Translations under genes and position numbers: made by a program
Assembly: GCA_002005505.1 (NCBI GenBank)
Contig: KV908450.1
Span: forward strand, 37,182 to 47,181
Direction: 5' to 3'
Source: Botryococcus braunii
Lineage: Eukaryota > Chlorophyta > Trebouxiophyceae
DNA length: 10,000 bases
The notes under the pieces: generated by a model
Database searches by the model: none
Seen by the model: the letters and a program-made list of their open reading frames with translations, nothing else
Told to the model about the DNA's origin: nothing
In this document: positions 1-6,955 of the stretch, one piece after another
How positions within the stretch are numbered: the first letter of the stretch is position 1
Layout: each line of letters starts with the position of its first letter

Positions 1-600
1 GAATACAATAATAGTTCATCAGTAACTCAGCAAGGTCTCTTTGTGATGTTTGTATAGTGAAACTATCTTACCGCCACAACGGTGGACTTCAACATAAGTC
101 TCAATGAGGTCAAACATTCAGTGCGCTCTCGTCATGCACTCTCATCAATGCACACAGCAGTAATATCTAACTGGTCTGAATGTTTGAGAACAATCATATC
201 TGGAACGACTTTGAGAATCCTAAACACACCTGCAGTGATGGCACGACGGCAGCGTCAGTTCGTAGCCTGTGGGAAAAACCGTCCACGCTACAACGTTTCC
301 AGGAACAGCACACAGCACTCTCCAACAGTAGAGGTTGGTCAAGGATACCAACATGCTTCGGACAAGTACCGAGCCGTTCCTGGGCTGCCCAGGGATGGCT
401 CGGACTGCAGGGATCCTAAAGTACTACCATACGTAATGTCTATTGAGAACGCATATCGTACAAGTCACGTGTTATGTCATTGAGGTACGAGTAAGATCTA
501 TACCGTTCATAAAGGGCTATAAAGGCTATAGTTTACACTGCTGTTGATGGCATGTGACAGGGGATGTCACTAAGTACAGTATTGACCAATTCATTCAACA
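1..600 (-). repeat. 3' LTR of the copia element (incomplete)
   Basis: This stretch repeats 6356-6955 with one substitution (55). Read on the minus strand it begins TGTTGAATG at 600, the usual TGTTG start of copia LTRs, directly after the polypurine tract. The window starts inside it, so the LTR terminus near the host junction is not seen. It contains one copy (227-367) of a 141-bp block that occurs twice in the complete LTR, and a hairpin at 369-403. A 133-codon open frame at 82-483 on the plus strand starts at a GTG and has no recognisable domain; I treat it as chance. Confidence 0.95.
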
Positions 601-609
601 CTTCCCCTT
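601..609 (-). other. Polypurine tract (plus-strand DNA primer site)
   Basis: On the minus strand the nine bases AAGGGGAAG sit immediately before the TGTTG start of the 3' LTR and 16 nt after the pol stop codon. Position and composition fit the RNase H-resistant purine primer used to start second-strand DNA synthesis in LTR retrotransposons. Confidence 0.85.
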
Positions 610-625
610 GACAGCACCCTGTCAC

Positions 626-3600
626 CTATGTCATCTTCACAAGTCCAAACCCTCGCCTGTGCACCTGGAAGACAGGGCGAGCGAGAGGCTTTGTCAGCAT
701 GTCTGCCTTGTTCCTTGCAGACTCCACATAGCAGAGTGTAACCTGCCCCTTTGCAATAGCTTCACGTGCAAAGTGGAAGCACACTGCAATGTGCTTAGTA
801 TACTTGCTATACAGTGGGTTTTTCAGGTTAGCAATGCACCCCTGATTGTCACAGTATAGCTTCACTGACCAAGGAGGAGTTCCGATTTCCTCCATGAACC
901 CACGCAGCCAGTTAAGCTCCTTAATAGCCAGACTGGTTGCCATGAATTCTGCCTCCACAGTGGAGGTAGCAACTGAGTGTTGCTTCTTACTACCCCAGAC
1001 CACAGCACTGCCAAACACTGATAGCACATACCCCGAGGTAGAATGCCTGCTGTCAATATCGCCAGCATAATCTGCATCAACATGACCTTCTAACACAGGC
1101 CCTTTCCCTCCCAGCACTAAGACACACTCTCGAGTAGACTGAAGATACCTCAATACCCTCAAGCCCTCATTCATGTGGGCAGTGGTGGGAGCGTTCCGGT
1201 AACGGGACAGAACACCCACAGCCTGAGCTATATCAGGTCGAGTTGTATTAGCAATATACAACAGAGACCCAACAAGCTCACAATATCTATGCCCGGGAGG
1301 CAGTGGAGTCCCAGACCCAAAGCTGGTCTCACCCACTGTAACCTGCGGCATCCCAGACATCACAAAGTCTTTACTCATGGGAGTATCGACTGTGCGTGAC
1401 TCAGCACTCACCCCAAACTTCTCACACAGTGCATCAATCTTAGGCACGCAGCTCAGTGATAGGCACCGATTCTCTCTATCTCTCAGGATCTGGCAGCCCA
1501 AGAAATCCTTGACTTCACCGAGGTCATGAATCTTGAAGCTTGCCAACAGCTCCTTTTTCACCCATTCTATCTCTTCCGCACCCATTGCCACAATCAAAAG
1601 ATCATCAACATACACAAGCATGTATGACAGCTCCCCATCCTCGTGTCTCTTTATGTAAACTCCCGCATCACTCTTACACACTTCATATCCCATACTTAGC
1701 AGCTTCTCATTCAGGGTCTTGTGCCAAGCCCTGGGAGCCTGCTTCAGGCCATAAAGGGCCTTACGCAGTCTGCACACAATGTTGGGGTTGCCATTATCAA
1801 ACCCAGGAGGCTGTGTCACATACACCTCCTCCTCTAATTCACCATTCAAAAAGGCGGTCTTTATATCCACCTGGTGAATTTCCATGTTCTTTGCTGCAGC
1901 AGTTGCTAGCAAAGTCCTCCTGGACCCATAGCTACTGGTAGGTGCAAAGACCTCATCTACATCAACTCCAGGAATCTGTCTACAGCCCTGGGCTACAAGC
2001 CGAGCCTTAAATCTCAACACGTTCCCATGTGCATCAGTCTTCACAGAGAAGATCCAATGCACAGGGATCACCTTGTGTCCCCTGGGTCTCTCAACGTACT
2101 CCATCACCTCGTGCGCATCAAGAGAATCTTGCTCCTCTTGCATTGCCTGGCGCCAGAATTCCCACTGAGGGGATCTTTGCGCCTCCTTGAGGTTTCCAGG
2201 GACTGGCACCTTGGACCACCTCACCCCAGGTATCTGACCCTTTACAGGATTCAGATTGTGATCATGCACAACATGGCTATCCTCTCTAGGCTCACACGCA
2301 CGTGCTTCCACTACTCTTTCGCTCGAGGTTACTGCGTTACACACCTCTCTGACTCTCTCCCACTCTGCAGGTGTCTGCAGCTTTCTCTCCTTGGAGGATT
2401 CACATGCTGCTCCACTCAATCTGGGTCTTACATCACTCATCATGTCCCAAACGCACTCATCACTCAAAGGCGCAGCATAATCTGGCACTGTGCGACACCC
2501 TGCAGTGGTGTCTCTCTCATCCACGCTTGTACTCTCACAACACACCTGAGACTCCCCAGTGTGTCCCTCACAAGCACGCAGAGCCTGGCCATCTGAAGAC
2601 TCCCTTTGTCCATCAAGTGTCTGATTGGAAATCTCCAAACTGACCTCTCTTGCCTCACTCTCAGCGCTTACATGATCAGACATGCCCTCCAGCCTGGCCA
2701 AGTCCTGTCCATTAGGCTGAGCTTCCGTTGCTTCCCCTGGGCAAATGGCCTCTGACATTCTCCTATTCTCTCCATCACTCACATCTCCATCATGTTCCAC
2801 AGTGACCTCAGCTGCAGCCTCACGTGCTGCTACTCTCTGATCATACCGTTGCTGCCGGGTCAGCCCGTCTTGCCCTCGGACACCCATGGCCCCAACTTCC
2901 ATTCGAACACATTCTTGCACATTATTCAAACGTTGCAGGTGTGACTTGGTCTCCTGGCCTCCTCGCGCCAGGTTCTCCATGTGTCCGAGTACGGACCAGC
3001 TGTGGCCGGACTGCGTATGGCTCAGCTCCGAGGAAGTGGGCTCCCCGTCCACGTTGACACTTGTAGTCTCAGAATTCTCACAGGGGTTGATTGCACATGG
3101 GGTAGTTGCACAGGGGGTGGTTGCACAGGGGGAGTCAGGTCCGGACTGCTGCACGTTGACCTCTCGGTTGCAGAGAGGCTCAGGATCATCTGAGTCCCAA
3201 AAAGACAACTGACCCAAGGACTGCTGGCCCTCCTGTTGTACAAAAGGCACGGCAAAGGGCTGCTGGACTGCATTTGGACTCACAGGAGACATGGTGCTAA
3301 GCCCCACTCTGTCTGCGCCCCTTAAGTGCTCCAGAAAGGTGACGTCTCTGCTTTCTTTCCAAATCCCGTTTCCCATATAAATTCTATATGCCTTTGACAC
3401 ACTGGAATACCCTGTGAAGAGACCAGGGGAGGTCTTAGACTCAAACACTCCCCTTTGGTGATCAGGTATGTGCACATGTGCTAGACAACCAAAAGTCCTG
3501 AGCAGGGATACATCGGGCTTTACCCCATGGAAGGCTTCATAAGGCGTCTTGTCACGTCCAGTCACAGGTCCCATATTGTACAGGATGCAGGCTGTCTCCA

Positions 3601-4756
3601 CTGCTTCCTTCCAGAGTGACTGTTTGGCAGCTGCATGCAACATGAGTGTTCTGGCCTTCTCCTTGATTGTTCGGTTCATCCGTTCAGCAACGCCATTTTG
3701 CTGAGGCGTGTATGCTGCAGAGGTCTCAAATTTAATTCCCTCCTGCGTACAGAAACCCTTCAATGTACTGTTGAGGAATTCTGTCCCCCTGTCAGTACGA
3801 ATGCACTTAACAGAGCGGTTCAACTGCCTCTGCCAAAAAATCAGGAGGTCTCTGACTGCACTACTGATTGCATCCTTGGTTTTTACTGCCAGGGCTATGA
3901 CGTAGTGCGTAGCCTCATCCACAATCGTGACAAAGAAGCGCTCCCCAGTAATAGCTGTAGGGGAGATGGGGCCAACTGTGTCCAAATGAATTCTCTCAAG
4001 GGGCTCAGTGGCTGCTCTGGAACTGGTTCCAAAAGGGGGACGACTGTGCTTTCCTTGAATGCACGCTTCACATGAAGAGTGACAGTTTGCGCAAGGGGAG
4101 AGAGATACAGGGATGCCCAGGACCAAATCTTCAGACTGCAGTCGCCTCATATTAACCTCCCCTGGGTGCCCCAGTCTACTGTGCCACAGTGCTCTCAATC
4201 TGCAATCATGAGCGACTTGTGCTCTGGCTGTGTTAACAAACACAGAGACAGGGTTTCTGACTGGACTGACCTTCTGCAAGAAATACAGGCCATTTCTCTG
4301 TGCAACTGAACAAGACCAGTTTTGAGCGCCACGCATCCCAGTGTAACTTCCCACACTGTCTGTCACAAAACTAGCCCCATCACGTATAGCAGCTGTCACT
4401 GAAATCAGATTAGCTGTAGCTGAAGGAACACAATGCACATTGTGAAGCCACAGGGGTTGCTGTTCTGCACTGCTCAAGCACAGGGAACCAGTTGCAATTA
4501 TCTGTCCCGTGGCATCTGATGTAGCCATATGCAAAGGAATGGGATTTCTGTGCAGGGTGGGGGAATGTAGCAGGGACAGATCATTGACTAGGTGGATGGT
4601 GGCTCCACTGTCCACCAGAAAACTTCTCGCTTCTGGCATGACGCGTGTTGGTGTTAAGACATTCAGAGAAATCATGGCAGACATACCAGAGGGTGGTGGA
4701 TATCCCCCGGGGAAAAAGTTGTTGCCGTTCCCGCTGCCCTCCGGAGGTCGAGCCAC
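626..4756 (-). CDS. pol: Copia-type Pol polyprotein (protease-integrase-RT-RNase H)
   Basis: This is one uninterrupted frame of 1376 codons from a GTG at 4756. The first ATG in frame is near 4684, and a stop lies in frame a few codons upstream of 4756, so pol is probably entered by frameshifting from gag. Residues are counted from the GTG. Protease: DSGA at 49-52. Integrase: zinc finger H192, H197, C229, C232, then catalytic D259, D322 and E358 with 35 residues between the last two (DD35E). A polar spacer of roughly 480-850 follows and includes PCATT-type repeats at 543-559. Reverse transcriptase: about 885-1120, with YVDD at 1049-1052 and the copia signature LYGLKQAPRAW at 1001-1011. RNase H: D1227, E1268, D1303 and ADMLTK at 1351-1356. 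The usually conserved KHIDxR motif reads KHIAVC at 1321-1326. The products make, process and integrate the cDNA. The frame ends 25 nt before the LTR. Confidence 0.96.
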   Translation of the reverse strand: MARPPEGSGNGNNFFPGGYPPPSGMSAMISLNVLTPTRVMPEARSFLVDSGATIHLVNDLSLLHSPTLHRNPIPLHMATSDATGQIIATGSLCLSSAEQQPLWLHNVHCVPSATANLISVTAAIRDGASFVTDSVGSYTGMRGAQNWSCSVAQRNGLYFLQKVSPVRNPVSVFVNTARAQVAHDCRLRALWHSRLGHPGEVNMRRLQSEDLVLGIPVSLSPCANCHSSCEACIQGKHSRPPFGTSSRAATEPLERIHLDTVGPISPTAITGERFFVTIVDEATHYVIALAVKTKDAISSAVRDLLIFWQRQLNRSVKCIRTDRGTEFLNSTLKGFCTQEGIKFETSAAYTPQQNGVAERMNRTIKEKARTLMLHAAAKQSLWKEAVETACILYNMGPVTGRDKTPYEAFHGVKPDVSLLRTFGCLAHVHIPDHQRGVFESKTSPGLFTGYSSVSKAYRIYMGNGIWKESRDVTFLEHLRGADRVGLSTMSPVSPNAVQQPFAVPFVQQEGQQSLGQLSFWDSDDPEPLCNREVNVQQSGPDSPCATTPCATTPCAINPCENSETTSVNVDGEPTSSELSHTQSGHSWSVLGHMENLARGGQETKSHLQRLNNVQECVRMEVGAMGVRGQDGLTRQQRYDQRVAAREAAAEVTVEHDGDVSDGENRRMSEAICPGEATEAQPNGQDLARLEGMSDHVSAESEAREVSLEISNQTLDGQRESSDGQALRACEGHTGESQVCCESTSVDERDTTAGCRTVPDYAAPLSDECVWDMMSDVRPRLSGAACESSKERKLQTPAEWERVREVCNAVTSSERVVEARACEPREDSHVVHDHNLNPVKGQIPGVRWSKVPVPGNLKEAQRSPQWEFWRQAMQEEQDSLDAHEVMEYVERPRGHKVIPVHWIFSVKTDAHGNVLRFKARLVAQGCRQIPGVDVDEVFAPTSSYGSRRTLLATAAAKNMEIHQVDIKTAFLNGELEEEVYVTQPPGFDNGNPNIVCRLRKALYGLKQAPRAWHKTLNEKLLSMGYEVCKSDAGVYIKRHEDGELSYMLVYVDDLLIVAMGAEEIEWVKKELLASFKIHDLGEVKDFLGCQILRDRENRCLSLSCVPKIDALCEKFGVSAESRTVDTPMSKDFVMSGMPQVTVGETSFGSGTPLPPGHRYCELVGSLLYIANTTRPDIAQAVGVLSRYRNAPTTAHMNEGLRVLRYLQSTRECVLVLGGKGPVLEGHVDADYAGDIDSRHSTSGYVLSVFGSAVVWGSKKQHSVATSTVEAEFMATSLAIKELNWLRGFMEEIGTPPWSVKLYCDNQGCIANLKNPLYSKYTKHIAVCFHFAREAIAKGQVTLCYVESARNKADMLTKPLARPVFQVHRRGFGLVKMT
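3083..3130. repeat. 15-bp tandem repeat inside pol spacer
   Basis: Three units share ttgcaca with a period of exactly 15 bp (tgcaca at 3092, 3107 and 3122). They translate on the minus strand to PCATT, PCATT and PCAIN. The array lies in the low-conservation spacer between integrase and reverse transcriptase and keeps the frame. Confidence 0.85.
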
Positions 4757-5239
4757 TGCAGCCGACGCTTGATTTTAAATTGCGGAAGCAGATTGGCCAT
4801 TGCAGCCATGACTTGCTGCAGGTTCTGTTGCATCTTCTCGTCCGCCTCCTTCTTGAGGCAGTTCCTCTCAAAATGGCCTAGCTTGTTGCAGTAGCGGCAG
4901 CGCCTGTTGTCCCGCCGGTCCCGTCCCTCCACCTTGGTCGATGAAGCTTGGCCCCCCTGGCCTCCAGCTTGGGTCTCCCGTGGGCTTGCAGTCCCTGGTG
5001 TGGTGGAGTAGGCTGGTGTGATGGCTGCCCTGGCCACAGGGGTGACTCTGGGGACCTGGTCGTTGAAGCCCAGTCCCTTGGCTGTGGTGGAGATGATCTC
5101 CCACAGTCCCTCCAGATCCTTCCCAGCAGATGAGGAGAACATCCCAGTCTCCTTCGCTTCCTCTGGCAGGCCCTTGATGATTGCCAGCTTGGCTTCTCTC
5201 TCCATGATGGAGTGCCCATTTCGCTTGAGCGCATGGAAA
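4672..5239 (-). pseudogene. gag: gag, 3' part: capsid C-terminus and CCHC nucleocapsid, shifted frame
   Basis: This is the second half of gag, in the -1 frame relative to the first half. Gag-like sequence starts around ALKRNGHSIMEREAKL and IIKGLPEEA, matching the L...G..... LL.GLP pattern of copia capsids. It passes through a Gly/Thr/Pro-rich linker and a basic segment to a CCHC zinc knuckle, CRYCNKLGHFERNC (4858-4899, C-X2-C-X4-H-X4-C), which packages RNA. After a short helical, Gln-rich tail it stops at 4672. The same frame is open further upstream to 5412, but that stretch is not gag-like. The last 85 nt overlap the GTG-initiated pol frame, which lies one base back. The left coordinate is exact; the right edge is my estimate of where the frame changes. 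Confidence 0.85.
4705..4711 (-). promoter_or_regulatory. Candidate -1 ribosomal frameshift heptamer at the gag/pol overlap
   Basis: In the gag frame the minus strand reads C CCG GGG, which fits the X XXY YYZ form, and a one-base slip back enters the pol frame exactly. The site lies 33 nt before the gag stop and inside the stretch where both frames are open (about 4672-4778). A T5 run directly precedes it. GC-only heptamers are not among the well-tested efficient eukaryotic sites, so this is a positional and pattern match only. Confidence 0.4.
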
Positions 5240-5768
5240 GTGCCACCTTCCTGTTGTAGTAGTCCTCCAACGTTTCTGTCTCTCCCATGCTGGTGTGTAG
5301 GAGCTCCAGCCAGCGTGCTGTTACCTCCTGGTCTGCCCCTCCAGTAAAACGCTCTCGAACCCACTGGTAGGCATTGGCTGCCACTTGCATTGCAGCCAGC
5401 TTGGCACCCCACGCCTTGGGGACGCTCTCAATCAGCATTAGGAGCGCTGCTGCATTCTCCTCTGTGTCTGGCATTGGAGCTTCAATGGCTGCCTTGCACC
5501 TTTTGAGGCCACAGGCTGCCACATATGCCAGATCCCAGAGTGGAAATTCCACTCCCTCTCTGTCCAGAGTCACTGGACACTTGACATTCGTGGTGACGAC
5601 GCCACCGGTTTTCGTCATTGCGATGCACATCTCTCCACTCTGCGCAGTGGAGTTTGCTGTCTGGCTGGGTGATGCACTGATGGAGGAGCCAGACCCAGCT
5701 GATCCAGACTCCGTTGCAGTGCGCTTACTTCTCGTTTTCATGATCACTTGTCTGCTTCTAGTTTTCAT
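5234..5768 (-). pseudogene. gag: gag, 5' part: N-terminal capsid region, broken by frameshift
   Basis: The frame starts at ATG 5768, about 57 nt downstream of the primer-binding site; a second in-frame ATG lies at 5741. The start codon sits in a 27-bp tandem duplication that encodes IMKTRS twice. A Ser/Ala-rich N-terminus is followed by a capsid-like domain with W..L and WVRERFTG segments, then ETLEDYYNRKVALS. This corresponds to the conserved S(V/L)xDYxxRxxxL block of copia Gag (UBN2/retrotrans_gag-like). Just after that block this frame turns into non-gag sequence and stops at 4878, while the homologous reading continues one base back in the overlapping frame. This looks like a single-base deletion near 5234-5240. 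I see no canonical slippery heptamer there, so mutation or assembly error is more likely than programmed frameshifting. Confidence 0.85.
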
Positions 5769-5773
5769 GATCA
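5734..5773. repeat. 27-bp tandem duplication at the gag start
   Basis: The sequence gttttcatgatca occurs at 5734-5746 and again at 5761-5773, 27 bp apart, with the flanking cttct also repeated. It encodes the duplicated IMKTRS at the Gag N-terminus and duplicates the start codon (ATG at 5768 and 5741). Confidence 0.85.
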
Positions 5774-5824
5774 AGCCAGTTCTTCACTCCAAGCCTTAGA
5801 TGACTTCCCCTGGAAGCACTTCTT

Positions 5825-5838
5825 CCTAGCTCTGACAC
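5825..5838 (-). other. Probable primer-binding site
   Basis: The minus-strand sequence GTGTCAGAGCTAGG lies directly inside the 5' LTR. It resembles the initiator tRNA-Met primer site TGGTATCAGAGC of many copia elements, sharing the TCAGAGC core. The expected leading TGG, which pairs with the tRNA CCA end, is not present. The primer may therefore be a variant or an internal tRNA fragment. Confidence 0.6.
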
Positions 5839-6099
5839 TGAGTTGATCAGTCCCAGAAGTACTTCTGCTTTCCCAGCCCAGTTGCTACTGTACAACAATT
5901 CCTTCCAGCACTACAGAAGGAATAATTTTACGTGACTAGCTCGATATGTTTGAACGGCCAGACCTCACTCGTCAGTGAAGCCCGCAGTCTCGAAGCACGG
6001 TCCGAAACCCCTTTTCTCCCTGGAAATCTGTCGTGCGCCACTGCAAGCTCAGCTTTGAAAGCGTGGGCCCATAACCTCAAGCATTTCTGCTTGCGGCGT

Positions 6100-6240
6100 C
6101 ACCTGCAGTGATGGCACGACGGCAGCGTCAGTTCGTAGCCTGTGGGAAAAACCGTCCACGCTACAACGTTTCCAGGAACAGCACACAGCACTCTCCAACA
6201 GTAGAGGTTGGTCAAGGATACCAACATGCTTCGGACAAGT
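6100..6240. repeat. 141-bp LTR-internal direct repeat, copy B
   Basis: This copy is identical base for base to 6582-6722 and to 227-367 in the other LTR. It begins cacctgcagtgatggc and ends cttcggacaagt. The copies are 482 bp apart in the same orientation, and sequences on either side diverge abruptly. Confidence 0.95.
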
Positions 6241-6581
6241 CTTACAAATGATGTTAACTGCTCTCACTCTTGCTAAAGACCACGTAACACTACGCCTTGC
6301 CTGATAGCAGAGTTCAGCACCAAAGAGGCCTTGCGATGTCTACTTTACGTCACTAGAATACAATAATAGTTCATCAGTAACTCAGCAAGGTCTCTTTGTG
6401 ATGTTTGTACAGTGAAACTATCTTACCGCCACAACGGTGGACTTCAACATAAGTCTCAATGAGGTCAAACATTCAGTGCGCTCTCGTCATGCACTCTCAT
6501 CAATGCACACAGCAGTAATATCTAACTGGTCTGAATGTTTGAGAACAATCATATCTGGAACGACTTTGAGAATCCTAAACA

Positions 6582-6722
6582 CACCTGCAGTGATGGCACG
6601 ACGGCAGCGTCAGTTCGTAGCCTGTGGGAAAAACCGTCCACGCTACAACGTTTCCAGGAACAGCACACAGCACTCTCCAACAGTAGAGGTTGGTCAAGGA
6701 TACCAACATGCTTCGGACAAGT
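6582..6722. repeat. 141-bp LTR-internal direct repeat, copy A
   Basis: This is the second copy of the block at 6100-6240. It ends one base before the LTR hairpin at 6724-6758; that hairpin is not part of the duplicated unit. The corresponding copy in the 3' LTR is at 227-367. Confidence 0.95.
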
Positions 6723-6723
6723 A

Positions 6724-6758
6724 CCGAGCCGTTCCTGGGCTGCCCAGGGATGGCTCGG
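6724..6758. repeat. LTR hairpin (near-palindrome)
   Basis: The arms ccgagcc/ggctcgg enclose gtt/gat and inner arms cctgggc/gcccagg around a single t. The whole is a 35-bp near-palindrome with 15 of 17 positions pairing in DNA, and the two remaining pairs are G-T on the plus strand. The same structure is in the 3' LTR at 369-403. In the element's RNA (minus sense) the odd pairs become A-C mismatches. Confidence 0.85.
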
Positions 6759-6955
6759 ACTGCAGGGATCCTAAAGTACTACCATACGTAATGTCTATTG
6801 AGAACGCATATCGTACAAGTCACGTGTTATGTCATTGAGGTACGAGTAAGATCTATACCGTTCATAAAGGGCTATAAAGGCTATAGTTTACACTGCTGTT
6901 GATGGCATGTGACAGGGGATGTCACTAAGTACAGTATTGACCAATTCATTCAACA

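Larger units (their letters stand above)
1..6955 (-). mobile_element. Ty1/copia LTR retrotransposon, minus strand, left end outside window
   Basis: The internal domain order, read on the minus strand, is gag with a zinc knuckle, protease, integrase, reverse transcriptase and RNase H. Integrase before reverse transcriptase defines the Ty1/copia (Pseudoviridae) type. The domain is flanked by direct LTRs: 1-600 repeats 6356-6955. Only one mismatch was found (t at 55, c at 6410), which suggests a recent insertion. The 5' LTR, a likely primer-binding site, the polypurine tract and a full pol frame are all present. gag carries a frameshift near 5234, so this copy is probably not autonomous as sequenced, unless the shift is an assembly error or is recoded. 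About 517 bp of the 3' LTR should lie left of the window. The 5-bp target duplication, if any, should read gttta (6956-6960) at that outer edge. Confidence 0.96.
5839..6955 (-). repeat. 5' LTR of the copia element (complete, about 1117 bp)
   Basis: The LTR is read on the minus strand. The outer end TGTTGAATG at 6955 is fixed by the end of the repeat with 1-600. The inner end is inferred at 5839 from the terminal ...CAACTCA next to the primer-binding site. The ends TGTTGA and TCAACTCA form an imperfect terminal inverted repeat. This LTR should carry the promoter that drives leftward transcription. It contains two exact copies of a 141-bp block (6100-6240, 6582-6722), a strong hairpin (6724-6758) and a 14-bp palindrome (5854-5867). 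I could not place TATA box, R-region or polyadenylation signal with confidence; CTATAAAGG-like repeats near 6864-6885 are in the wrong orientation for the element. Confidence 0.9.

Noticed and set aside
82..483. 133-codon plus-strand open frame in the LTR, repeated at 6437-6838
   Set aside because: It starts at GTG, has no domain, and is identical in both places only because the LTRs are identical.
2027..2596. 189-codon plus-strand open frame
   Set aside because: It lies antisense within the clearly coding pol frame; a shadow of the real gene.
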